NCBI GenBank assembly: GCA_021324885.1
Contig: JAJPIF010000005.1
Coordinates: forward strand, 47,032-111,031
Origin: Pseudomonadota bacterium
GTDB taxonomy: Bacteria > Desulfobacterota > Binatia > Binatales > Binataceae
Length of the DNA stretch: 64,000 nt
Direction: 5' to 3'
In this document: piece after piece, positions 28,641 through 36,001 of the stretch
How positions within the stretch are numbered: position 1 is the first letter of the stretch
How the letters are laid out: each line of letters begins with the position of its first letter
Notes under the pieces: model-generated
The model's input: the letters and a program-made list of their open reading frames with translations, nothing else
Databases searched by the model: none
What the model was told of the DNA's origin: nothing
Made by a program: the position numbers and the translations under genes

Positions 28641-29990
28641 ATGAGATTTTTACCGCAAACCGATGCTGAAATCGCCGATATGCTGACCACGATCGGCGTC
28701 CCGTCGATCGACGATTTGATTGCGCACGTTCCTGCACCGTTGCGCGCGCGCGCCACCATCAAGCTGGCGCCTGGAATGACCGAGGCGCAGGTGGCGGCGG
28801 AGATGCAATCGCTGGCGGCGCGCAATCGCGGAGCCACCGATTTTCGCAGCTTTTTGGGCGCCGGCTACTACCGCCATTATGTCCCAGCCGCAGTCCGGGC
28901 CATCGTGGCGCGCTCGGAGTTCGCAACCTCCTACACGCCTTACCAGCCCGAAGCGAGCCAGGGCACGCTGCAGGCGATCTTCGAATTCCAGACCCTGATT
29001 ACGCAGTTGACCGGGCTGGAAGTCGCCAACGCCAGCATGTATGACGGGGCCTCCGCGGCGGCCGAAGCCGTGCTGATGGCCCATCGGATCCTGCCGCGCC
29101 GCAACGTGGTGGCGCTCTCGCGTGGGTTGTGGCCCGATTACAGGCTGGCGGTCCGCACCTATCTCAGCGCCTTGTCGCACCTCGAGATCGAGGAAATACC
29201 GTTCGATCCGAACGTCGGAACCATCGCGATCGATTCGCTTCGCGCGGTCGCCGGTGATCGCTTGCTGTGCACGCTGGTAGGCTATCCAAACATGTTCGGA
29301 ATTGTCGAGCCGCTGGGGGCGGTCAGCGAGATCGCGCATCAGGCAGGCGGCTTGTCAATCAGCGCGACGGCCGAGCCCCTGGCATTGGGACTGCTTAAAG
29401 CGCCGGGAGAAATCGGCGCCGATATTGCCGTCGGCGAGGGCCAGAGTTTCGGCCTGCCTCCTCAATTCGGCGGCCCGGGCGTCGGCTTTTTCGCCGGCCG
29501 CCTGGCGCACGTCCGCCAGATGCCCGGACGGCTGGTGGGCGAGACCCGCGATCGCGAAGGCCGGCGCGCCTTTTGCCTGACGCTGGCTACGCGCGAGCAG
29601 CACATCCGGCGTGAGCGCGCGACCTCAAACATCTGCACCAATCATTCGCTGTGCGCGCTGGCGGTCACGGTTTACCTGTCGCTGATGGGCGCGCGGGGCT
29701 TGCGCGAACTGGCCGAGCACAATGTTGAGATCGCCCATTATGCCGCCGATCGGCTGGCGTCCGCCGGCATCAAGCGCCGTTTCTCCGGGCCTTTCTTCAA
29801 CGAGTTTGTGGTCGATCTCGGTGATGTTCCCTCAGCTTTGCAGGCGGCCGAACGTAACGGCGTTCTGGCCGGTCTCCCGCTCGGACCCGATTACCCCGAA
29901 CTTGACGGTACGATTGTGATTTGTGCGACCGAGATGAACCAGCCGGCAGATATCGATCTGCTCTGTGAAGCGTTGAGCAAAGGAGTTTGA
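28641..29990 (+). CDS. gcvPA: Glycine dehydrogenase (decarboxylating) subunit 1
   Basis: A 449-residue N-terminal half of the P protein, as in split GcvP systems. Marks: FLPQTDAEIADML, FLGAGYYRHYVP, TSYTPYQPEASQGTLQ and SMYDGASAAAEA. Together with GcvPB it decarboxylates glycine and passes the aminomethyl group to lipoyl-GcvH. An AAAGAG lies just upstream of the ATG. The stop overlaps the spacing of the next start by two bases, so PA and PB are translated together. Confidence 0.95.
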   Translation: MRFLPQTDAEIADMLTTIGVPSIDDLIAHVPAPLRARATIKLAPGMTEAQVAAEMQSLAARNRGATDFRSFLGAGYYRHYVPAAVRAIVARSEFATSYTPYQPEASQGTLQAIFEFQTLITQLTGLEVANASMYDGASAAAEAVLMAHRILPRRNVVALSRGLWPDYRLAVRTYLSALSHLEIEEIPFDPNVGTIAIDSLRAVAGDRLLCTLVGYPNMFGIVEPLGAVSEIAHQAGGLSISATAEPLALGLLKAPGEIGADIAVGEGQSFGLPPQFGGPGVGFFAGRLAHVRQMPGRLVGETRDREGRRAFCLTLATREQHIRRERATSNICTNHSLCALAVTVYLSLMGARGLRELAEHNVEIAHYAADRLASAGIKRRFSGPFFNEFVVDLGDVPSALQAAERNGVLAGLPLGPDYPELDGTIVICATEMNQPADIDLLCEALSKGV

Positions 29991-29992
29991 GG

Positions 29993-31525
29993 ATGGCGGG
30001 GGCGGGCAAAATCAGGCGGATCGGGATGGCATCCGTACAGTCGCACAAAAATCAACCTGACCCCAACGTCCCCCATCCGCTGGTGCCGTTGATTTTCGAG
30101 GAGTCGGTTCCCGGACGGCGCGGCATCGATCTGGCGCCGCGCGAGTTTGGCAGCCGCCCGGCCGCGGATTTGATTGGCCCGCAACTGTGCCGCGACAGCT
30201 TGCCCGGGATGCCCGAGGTGAGCGAGCCGCAGGTGCTGCGCCATTTCCTGCGGCTGTCGCAACTCAACTTCGCCCAGGCGCTGCAATTCTATCCGCTCGG
30301 CTCCTGTACCATGAAGTACAACCCGGTGCTGAACGACGAATGCGCGGGGCTGCCCGGCTTCGCCGCTCTGCATCCACATACCCCCGCCCATCTCGCGCAA
30401 GGCGCGCTGGAGTTAATCGCGGAACTGGAGCGGGCGCTGATGGAAATCAGTGGGATGGACGCCGTATCGCTGCATCCGGCGGCAGGCGCGCAGGGCGAAT
30501 TGTCGGGTTTGCTCATCATCCGCGCCTGGCACCAGCAACGCGGCCATCCGCGCCACAAGGTGATCATTCCCGACACCGCTCACGGCACCAACCCGGCGAG
30601 TTCGGCGCTCGCCGGCTTTGACGTAATCGTCGCGCGTTCAGGAAAAAAAGGTCTGCTCGAAGCGGCTGAGATCCGCCGCCTGATGAGCGACGATGTTGCC
30701 GCCCTGATGGTGACCAATCCGAGTACGTTGGGTATCTTCGAAACGGAAATCCGCGAAATCGCCGACGTGCTCCACGAACACGGGGCGATGCTTTACCTTG
30801 ACGGCGCCAATTTCAACGCTCTGCTCGGTGTCGCTAAACCGGGGGACATGGGCGCCGATGTGGTGCAGTTCAATCTGCACAAGACCTTCTCGACACCGCA
30901 TGGCGGCGGGGGTCCGGGCGCCGGCCCAATCGGCGTCAAACAGCATTTGGAGCCGTTTCTTCCGCTCCCCCGCGTCGCAAAAGGTCCGCAGGGATGGTAT
31001 CTGGACACCAACCGGCCCCATTCGATCGGCAAACTGCGATCGTTTTACGGCAATTTCGGGATGCTGGTGCGCGCGTACGCCTATATCCTCGCATTGGGCG
31101 CGGACGGTCTGGAGCAGGTCAGCCGCCGCGCCATCCTGGCCGCCAACTACGTCCGCGAACGCCTGCGCGAACATTATCCCAGCGCCACCGATGAGCCGGT
31201 CATGCATGAATGCGTGCTGACTCATGAATTGGAAAAAAAGGGCGTCACCACGCTGGACATTGCCAAGCGGCTGCTCGATTTCGGCATCCATCCCCCGACC
31301 ATCTATTTCCCACTGGTCGTGCACGGCGCCTTGATGATCGAACCAACGGAAACCGAAAGCCGCCAGCACCTGGACGAGTTCGTCGCCGCGATGGAACAAA
31401 TCCACGCCGAGGCGCTCGAAGATCCGCAGTTGCTCAAAGACGCCCCGCACACGCTGGCGTTAAAACGCATCGACGAGGCCATGGCCGCCCGCCATCCAAT
31501 CCTGCGCTGGCAACCGAAAAAATAA
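29993..31525 (+). CDS. gcvPB: Glycine dehydrogenase (decarboxylating) subunit 2
   Basis: A 510-residue PLP-binding half of split GcvP. The PLP Lys lies in FNLHKTFSTPHGGGGPG. The FYPLGSCTMKYNP and DTAHGTNPASSALAGF segments are typical. The ATG at 29993 has GGAG 7 bases upstream, within the end of gcvPA; an internal ATG (MASVQ) would give a start closer to the average of the family. It ends the operon; the next gene is 230 bases away. Confidence 0.95.
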   Translation: MAGAGKIRRIGMASVQSHKNQPDPNVPHPLVPLIFEESVPGRRGIDLAPREFGSRPAADLIGPQLCRDSLPGMPEVSEPQVLRHFLRLSQLNFAQALQFYPLGSCTMKYNPVLNDECAGLPGFAALHPHTPAHLAQGALELIAELERALMEISGMDAVSLHPAAGAQGELSGLLIIRAWHQQRGHPRHKVIIPDTAHGTNPASSALAGFDVIVARSGKKGLLEAAEIRRLMSDDVAALMVTNPSTLGIFETEIREIADVLHEHGAMLYLDGANFNALLGVAKPGDMGADVVQFNLHKTFSTPHGGGGPGAGPIGVKQHLEPFLPLPRVAKGPQGWYLDTNRPHSIGKLRSFYGNFGMLVRAYAYILALGADGLEQVSRRAILAANYVRERLREHYPSATDEPVMHECVLTHELEKKGVTTLDIAKRLLDFGIHPPTIYFPLVVHGALMIEPTETESRQHLDEFVAAMEQIHAEALEDPQLLKDAPHTLALKRIDEAMAARHPILRWQPKK

Positions 31526-31755
31526 AGCGCAGGCCTGACCTTCGCCATCTCGTGGCAGTTTCCTCGCCTTCAAATGGCTGAAAGGGAGGAGAACCGCGCC
31601 CATTTTTTTGGCGCCGGAGGCCTTGACCGGAATCTCTCCACGAAACGGCACGCTCTGCAGGTCCCTGGCACCTTGATCCTGCCGCGCTCGCGTCTCTTGA
31701 ATTCCCCCGTCCGATGCGTGACTCTCGCGCTGAGGCCAGCGGAGACTAAACATCG

Positions 31756-32751
31756 ATGCGCCAAATCAAATTCGGACTTTATCTGCCCACCGGCGATTTC
31801 GCCCGCGCCCGGCGAGTTGCGCAGCGAGCCGAGCGTCAGGGCTTTTATTCGCTCTCGATCAACGATCACCTTTATTCGCCGATGGGCGAGCGCGACCCGC
31901 AACTGGAATCATTCACCACGCTGAGCGCAATCGCCGCAATCACGACCAGGATCCGGCTGGCGCCCGCCGTGGTCGCGATGTCCTTTCGCAATCCCGCCCT
32001 GCTGGCCAAAACCGCCTCGACCCTGGACTGCATCAGCAACGGCCGCTTTATCATGGGACTCGGCTCCGGATGGCAACGCACCGAATACGAGGCGCACGGC
32101 TACCGGTATCCATCCACCACCGAGCGCCTGGACCAGCTCGAAGACGGAATCCAGGTGCTCAAGGCGATGTGGACGCAGGATGAACCGACTTATCAGGGGC
32201 GCTTCTTCTCGATTAAAAACGCCTATAACAATCCGCGTCCGGTGCAGAAACCCTATCCGCCGCTGATGCTTGGAGGCTCGGGGCCGAAGCTGCTTGAAAT
32301 CGCCGCCCGCCACGCCGATATAGCGCTGCTGACCGCGCCCATCTACCACGACAAGGATTCGGTCCAGGACCCGACCGCGGCAGTCAAATTCACCAAGGCG
32401 GTGCTCAAGCGCCGGATCGGCCAACTGCGCGATCTGACCCGCGCCGCCGGACGCGACCCCGATTCGATCGAACTGGCGTCACTGGTCTTCGTCCGCATGG
32501 CGCGGGATAAGAGCCAGGCCGACGCGATGGTGCGCCAAAGCGCCGCGCAAATGGGATTTCCCAGCGAGGAGGCGGTGCGCAACTCGCCGGGACTGCTGAT
32601 TGGAACGCCCGACGAGGTGAAGCGCGAACTGCAGTCGCGGATCGAGGAGTTCGGTCTGACCTTTTTCACCGCAGCGATCTTCGGTCAGGAAGCCTACGAG
32701 ATGTGGGTGGATGAAATCATGCCCGCGTTCCAAGGCAAGAGCGAGCAGTGA
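31756..32751 (+). CDS. LLM class F420-dependent-type oxidoreductase
   Basis: A 331-residue luciferase-like TIM barrel. The order DHLYSPMGERD, LAPAVVAMSFRNPALLAKTASTLD and MGLGSGWQRTEYEAHGY is that of the F420-dependent G6PDH/mer branch. Cofactor F420 is inferred from family, not shown. The gene is upstream of a GMC oxidoreductase whose original start followed the LLM stop by 22 bases (copy at 32774), so they were once an operon. GGAG is 11 bases from the ATG. The upstream 230 bases (31526-31755) hold no gene; they include a GCGCC/GGCGC hairpin at 31596-31614. Confidence 0.85.
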   Translation: MRQIKFGLYLPTGDFARARRVAQRAERQGFYSLSINDHLYSPMGERDPQLESFTTLSAIAAITTRIRLAPAVVAMSFRNPALLAKTASTLDCISNGRFIMGLGSGWQRTEYEAHGYRYPSTTERLDQLEDGIQVLKAMWTQDEPTYQGRFFSIKNAYNNPRPVQKPYPPLMLGGSGPKLLEIAARHADIALLTAPIYHDKDSVQDPTAAVKFTKAVLKRRIGQLRDLTRAAGRDPDSIELASLVFVRMARDKSQADAMVRQSAAQMGFPSEEAVRNSPGLLIGTPDEVKRELQSRIEEFGLTFFTAAIFGQEAYEMWVDEIMPAFQGKSEQ

Positions 32752-32759
32752 GGGACGCA

Positions 32760-32827
32760 GTGCGTCAAAGGCCGTGAAGTGCGATCCCATCATAGTTGGG
32801 GCGGGATCGGCCGGTTCGATTGTGGCC
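32760..32827 (+). repeat. 68-bp direct repeat, left copy (5' end of GMC oxidoreductase gene)
   Basis: Matches 33949-34016 at 66 of 68 positions (differences G/A in codon 3 and C/A in codon 5 of the GMC gene). It includes 14 bases before the GTG and the first 18 codons. It lies in the native position just after the LLM gene. Together the copies flank 32828-33948. Confidence 0.95.
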
Positions 32828-32866
32828 GGTTGGCGTCGGTGCTGGGAACACCTCGTCCCCTGGTGA
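32774..32866 (+). pseudogene. Truncated 5' copy of the GMC oxidoreductase gene
   Basis: Starting at GTG 32774 it reads VKCDPIIVGAGSAGSIVA, the Rossmann FAD motif of the full gene at 33963, then loses homology and stops at 32866. It is what was left at the original site when the toxin-antitoxin island arrived. Confidence 0.85.
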
Positions 32867-32921
32867 TTACAGGTTTAAAGAACGAGTTCTGGCCGATGCG
32901 CGCAAGTTTTGAAACGCCCCT

Positions 32922-33122
32922 TTGGGGGTGGCGGAACAGGTGGCCATGAACGGCTTTCAGGTCCTGCCCATCAACCTGACCCATGCGCTCAAGACCTACT
33001 CGCTGCCCGACCATCACAAGGATCCCTTCGACCGTCTGCTGGTGGCCCAGGCCGTAAGCGAGGATCTGGCGCTGCCGGAGAGAAACGCGGGCGCAACGAT
33101 TCCTACTACGGCAACGCACTGA
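32922..33122 (+). pseudogene. PIN-domain (VapC-like) toxin, C-terminal remnant
   Basis: The frame reads NGFQVLPINLTHALKTYSLP and then DHHKDPFDRLLVAQA, the C-terminal half of VapC-type PIN toxins, including the DPFDRLL acidic site. The N-terminal half with the first catalytic Asp is missing and the last TxD segment is lost, so it is a remnant. It lies inside the inserted segment with an intact vapBC on the other strand. The gap 33123-33201 shows no gene. Confidence 0.75.
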
Positions 33123-33201
33123 TCGAATTTGAGAGATCGCTCAAGAGCGTAAAAGTGCTCCGAAACAGCGCTCGAGCCAAATGGCCCGGATGCCCTTATT
33201 A

Positions 33202-33603
33202 TCACAACCGTTGCACCTTCAGGCCCGGTATCTTGGGAAAGCTCCGTTCGTCGCGCGTGGCGACGGCGTAATCCTTCGCGATTGCGGTGGCGCCAATCAT
33301 CAGGTCGCGCTCACCTACCGCAACGCCGCGCCTGGCCAGCTCGGCCCACAGCGACGCGTGTATACGCGCCACGGTGAGATCGAAAGGAATGACCGGAAGC
33401 TGCGCTATCAAGCCCTCGACAAAGGCTTGGCGGCGGTGGCGCTGCGCCGCCGTCCTCGCGCGGTGAACGCCGTGCAGGAGCTCCGAGGCGGTTACCGCCG
33501 ATATTGCCACGTCCTCTTCTGCGTAGTGAGCGGAGATGTCGCCGAAATCGAGTTGGCCCCGTTCCGCTGCGATCAGCAGGCTTGAGTCGATCAGCGTTGC
33601 CAT
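33202..33603 (-). CDS. vapC: PIN-domain toxin VapC
   Basis: A 133-residue type II toxin, a predicted Mg-dependent ribonuclease. Catalytic acids: Asp6 in LIDSSLLIAAERG, Glu41 in SAVTASELLHGV, Asp99 in GERDLMIGATAIA and Asp117 near ATRDERSFPKIPG. The start overlaps the end of the antitoxin gene by 13 bases, the classical arrangement. It lies on the strand opposite to the neighbouring metabolic genes and inside a segment bounded by 68-bp repeats, consistent with acquisition by transfer. Confidence 0.92.
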   Translation of the reverse strand: MATLIDSSLLIAAERGQLDFGDISAHYAEEDVAISAVTASELLHGVHRARTAAQRHRRQAFVEGLIAQLPVIPFDLTVARIHASLWAELARRGVAVGERDLMIGATAIAKDYAVATRDERSFPKIPGLKVQRL

Positions 33604-33857
33604 CCCGACTCCGCAACCGTGGGCTGCTTCGTGATCAAGTCCTCGATGATCTCCAGATACTCCTCGTCCGGCTGGGGCAGCGAGCGCAGCAGGTTGGCGA
33701 GTTCGGCGCCGCTGAACTTCGCCGGCCGGGCGGGCAGAATTTCACAGATCGGCTTGCCGCCGCGTTCGACCACAAAACTCTCGCCCCGATAGCGGACCCG
33801 GTTCATGAGTTCGGAAAAGCTGCGGGCTGCCGTGGTCGCCGAAATGCGTGTTTTCAT
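33591..33857 (-). CDS. vapB: Phd/YefM-family antitoxin
   Basis: An 88-residue antitoxin. The N-terminal Phd/YefM DNA-binding fold is clear: MKTRISATTAARSFSELMNR, then RGESFVVERGGKPICEI. The C-terminal half should neutralise the PIN toxin. The ATG at 33857 is chosen; the in-frame longer reading to 33929 has no family support. The ATG lies inside a 38-bp palindrome that is the likely autoregulatory operator. Confidence 0.88.
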   Translation of the reverse strand: MKTRISATTAARSFSELMNRVRYRGESFVVERGGKPICEILPARPAKFSGAELANLLRSLPQPDEEYLEIIEDLITKQPTVAESGWQR

Positions 33858-33893
33858 AGAATCAGATTGACATATAAAACAATCGAACTCTAT
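33856..33893 (-). promoter_or_regulatory. Palindromic operator/promoter of the toxin-antitoxin operon
   Basis: A symmetric element with outer arms ATAGA/TCTAT and inner arms ATTG/CAAT, each pair separated by 5 bases, around a central AT-rich 10 bases. On the minus strand the centre reads TTTTATATGT, a probable -10 region. It covers the vapB start codon, as expected for autoregulation by the antitoxin. Confidence 0.55.
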
Positions 33894-33948
33894 GATTCCG
33901 TGCGGGGGAAGGACAAACTTGGGGAACAAAACCGGCGCGAGGCGGGTC

Positions 33949-34016
33949 GTGCGTCAAAGGCCGTGAAGTACGATCACATCATAGTTGGGGCGGGATCGGC
34001 CGGTTCGATTGTGGCC
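33949..34016 (+). repeat. 68-bp direct repeat, right copy (start of intact GMC oxidoreductase gene)
   Basis: Right partner of 32760-32827 (66/68 identical). It carries the working GTG at 33963. Between the two copies lie 1121 bases with the PIN remnant and vapBC. Confidence 0.95.
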
Positions 34017-35516
34017 AGCCGGCTTAGCGAGGACCCCCGGCGCTCGGTCTTGCTGATCGAGGCCGGACCCGATTATCCCGATCTCGAGTCGATGCCCGAG
34101 GTGGTTCGGGTTGGATTTCCAGGTTATGCGCCCGCTTATGACAACTGGATGGACGAGCGGCATATCCGCCGCTGGACGGCGAAAGCAACCGCCAGCACCA
34201 CGACGGTACCGTTGGTTGCCAAAGTGGCGGGCGGCGGCAGCGCGGTCAACGGCGCGATGTTCATCCGCGGCGTCCCCGAAGATTACGACTCGTGGGCGGC
34301 GGCCGGCAACGAACTGTGGAGCTTCGATCATTGTCTGCGCTATTTCCGCAAGCTGGAGAACGACCTCGATTACGGCGCCAGCGACTATCACGGCGCCACC
34401 GGTCCGATCAGGGCGCGCCGTCCGCGACCTTCCGAATGGCTCCCCGATCAGAAAGCCTTTTACGACGCGTGCCGGGCGGCCGGTTTCGCCGATTGCCCGG
34501 ATCACAACCTGCCTGACGTATCCGGCGTCGGGCCGATGGCGTTCAACAACCCCGACGGCGTGCGCTGCAGCACCGCGATCGGCTATCTGAACCCTGCGCG
34601 CTCGCGCGTCAATCTGACGATTCGCGGCGGCTGCGCTGTCCGGCGCGTCATCTTTGACGGCAACCGGGCCGTCGGCGTCGAAGTCAAAAGCGGCGGCGAG
34701 ACGTTCACCGTCGAGGCAGAGCAAATAATCCTGAGCGCGGGCGCCGCGATGACGCCGCAGCTCCTGATGCTCTCCGGCGTCGGACCGCGAGACCATCTGC
34801 GCGCCTTCGATATTCCCGTCGTCCATGATTCGCCCGGAGTCGGACGCAATCTGCGCGACCATCCTTACAGCTTCGTCAACTTGCGCACCAGGAAGGATTA
34901 TCCCCTCAATCCGCGCGGACCGTGGATCCAGATTGCGCTGCGCTATACGGCGACCGGTTCGCGCTATCGCAACGACATCCAGATGATGATGACCTCGGTG
35001 ACGCATCAGTTCAGCACTGACGGCCAGGTGACCCCGATCGGAGTTTCGATCGGACCGGCGCTGTACCTGTCGATGAATTGCGGCGAACTGCGGCTGCAAT
35101 CCGACAATCCGGAGGTCCAGCCGCTGATCGAATACAACTACCTGGCGGACGAGTTCGATCGGCGCCGGATGCGCGAGGCGGTGCGGCTCGCGGTCAAATT
35201 GAGCGAACATCAGGCCTTCAAACCGATCGTCGAGCAACGTATCGCGCCGTCCGATTTCGATCTCGCCTCCGACGCGGCCCTGGACGAGTACATCCTCCGC
35301 ACCGCGAACACCTGCCAGCATATTGCCGGCACCTGCAGGATGGGGCCCGAGCATGATCGGCTGGCCGTGGTCGATCAATTCGGCAAGGTGTACGGCGTCA
35401 GGAACCTGCTCGTGGCCGACGCGTCGATCATGCCGCATTGCCCGCGCGCCAACACCAATCTCACCACCATGATGATCGGCGAGCGGATTGCGGATCTGAT
35501 TCGTCAGGGCGGCTAA
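33963..35516 (+). CDS. GMC family FAD-dependent oxidoreductase
   Basis: A 517-residue glucose-methanol-choline oxidoreductase (alcohol dehydrogenase/choline dehydrogenase type). The start VKYDHIIVGAGSAGSIVASR is the FAD dinucleotide-binding motif; VAGGGSAVNGAMFIRG is GMC signature 1; AGAAMTPQLLMLSGVGP is signature 2; HIAGTCRMG and the late PHCPRANTNL carry the catalytic His/Asn region. Longer readings from 33504 run through the antisense toxin-antitoxin genes and are rejected. Codon 1 is GTG. Insertion of the island has cut the gene off from its old upstream LLM partner; only 14 bases of the original leader remain. Confidence 0.93.
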   Translation: MKYDHIIVGAGSAGSIVASRLSEDPRRSVLLIEAGPDYPDLESMPEVVRVGFPGYAPAYDNWMDERHIRRWTAKATASTTTVPLVAKVAGGGSAVNGAMFIRGVPEDYDSWAAAGNELWSFDHCLRYFRKLENDLDYGASDYHGATGPIRARRPRPSEWLPDQKAFYDACRAAGFADCPDHNLPDVSGVGPMAFNNPDGVRCSTAIGYLNPARSRVNLTIRGGCAVRRVIFDGNRAVGVEVKSGGETFTVEAEQIILSAGAAMTPQLLMLSGVGPRDHLRAFDIPVVHDSPGVGRNLRDHPYSFVNLRTRKDYPLNPRGPWIQIALRYTATGSRYRNDIQMMMTSVTHQFSTDGQVTPIGVSIGPALYLSMNCGELRLQSDNPEVQPLIEYNYLADEFDRRRMREAVRLAVKLSEHQAFKPIVEQRIAPSDFDLASDAALDEYILRTANTCQHIAGTCRMGPEHDRLAVVDQFGKVYGVRNLLVADASIMPHCPRANTNLTTMMIGERIADLIRQGG

Positions 35517-35545
35517 GGCGCCTCCTGATCGCGCCGCCAGGCTGC

Positions 35546-35764
35546 GTGAAAGTGGACGTTGCGCCTCAGGGCTATCCGTGTCACGACGTTCTCCTGCGCC
35601 CAGGGCATCGCGCGGCGCTGGAAATGACCGAGCGGCCCGGCGCGTTGCTTTACCTTGACCCAGGCGATTATGACGTTTACGTACAGAACGAGTCAGGCAA
35701 GGGCCGGCCCTATCCTGGGAGCGGTCCGCGCATCCTGAATCCGAACCAGAAGTCGAGCGTCTGA
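35546..35764 (+). CDS. Small protein of unknown function (72 residues)
   Basis: From the GTG at 35546, which has AGG four bases upstream, the frame gives 72 residues with codon use like its neighbours. The content suggests a compact beta-rich fold (KVDVAPQGYPCHDVLLRPG, then LLYLDPGDYDVYVQ). It could be a small domain protein or the tail of a once longer gene. No family is recognised. Confidence 0.4.
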   Translation: MKVDVAPQGYPCHDVLLRPGHRAALEMTERPGALLYLDPGDYDVYVQNESGKGRPYPGSGPRILNPNQKSSV

Positions 35765-35791
35765 CCACGCTTGACGGGGAGAGTTTTACGC

Positions 35792-35899
35792 ATGGCAACT
35801 GAGCGGCAAAAGGAGATCAAACGGCGCCGGAAGCGGCGGGAAAAACGGCTGCGCGCGCGCCGGCGCGAGGCGCGCTCGCAAAAGCGCCGGCGCGCCTGA
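35792..35899 (+). CDS. Very basic 35-residue protein
   Basis: ATG 35792 with GGGGAG ten bases upstream gives 35 residues, of which 20 are Arg or Lys (MATERQKEIKRRRKRREKRL then ARRREARSQKRRRA). It resembles tiny ribosome-associated or DUF6800-like basic proteins. The gene is too short for most gene finders. The next 100 bases to 36002 hold no gene. Confidence 0.55.
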   Translation: MATERQKEIKRRRKRREKRLRARRREARSQKRRRA

Positions 35900-36001
35900 G
35901 GACCGTCGTGGCCATGGCACCCGCGTCGCCGCGGCGGTCCAGACCACTTTCACCAAACCAACCCATCTTAGCGCTGGTGTCACCGCCGGCGGCAGGACCC
36001 G

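Noticed and set aside
33954..35798. 614-codon minus-strand reading opposite the GMC gene
   Set aside because: It is the mirror of a clearly coding GMC gene in GC-rich DNA; the product is Arg-rich and matches no family.
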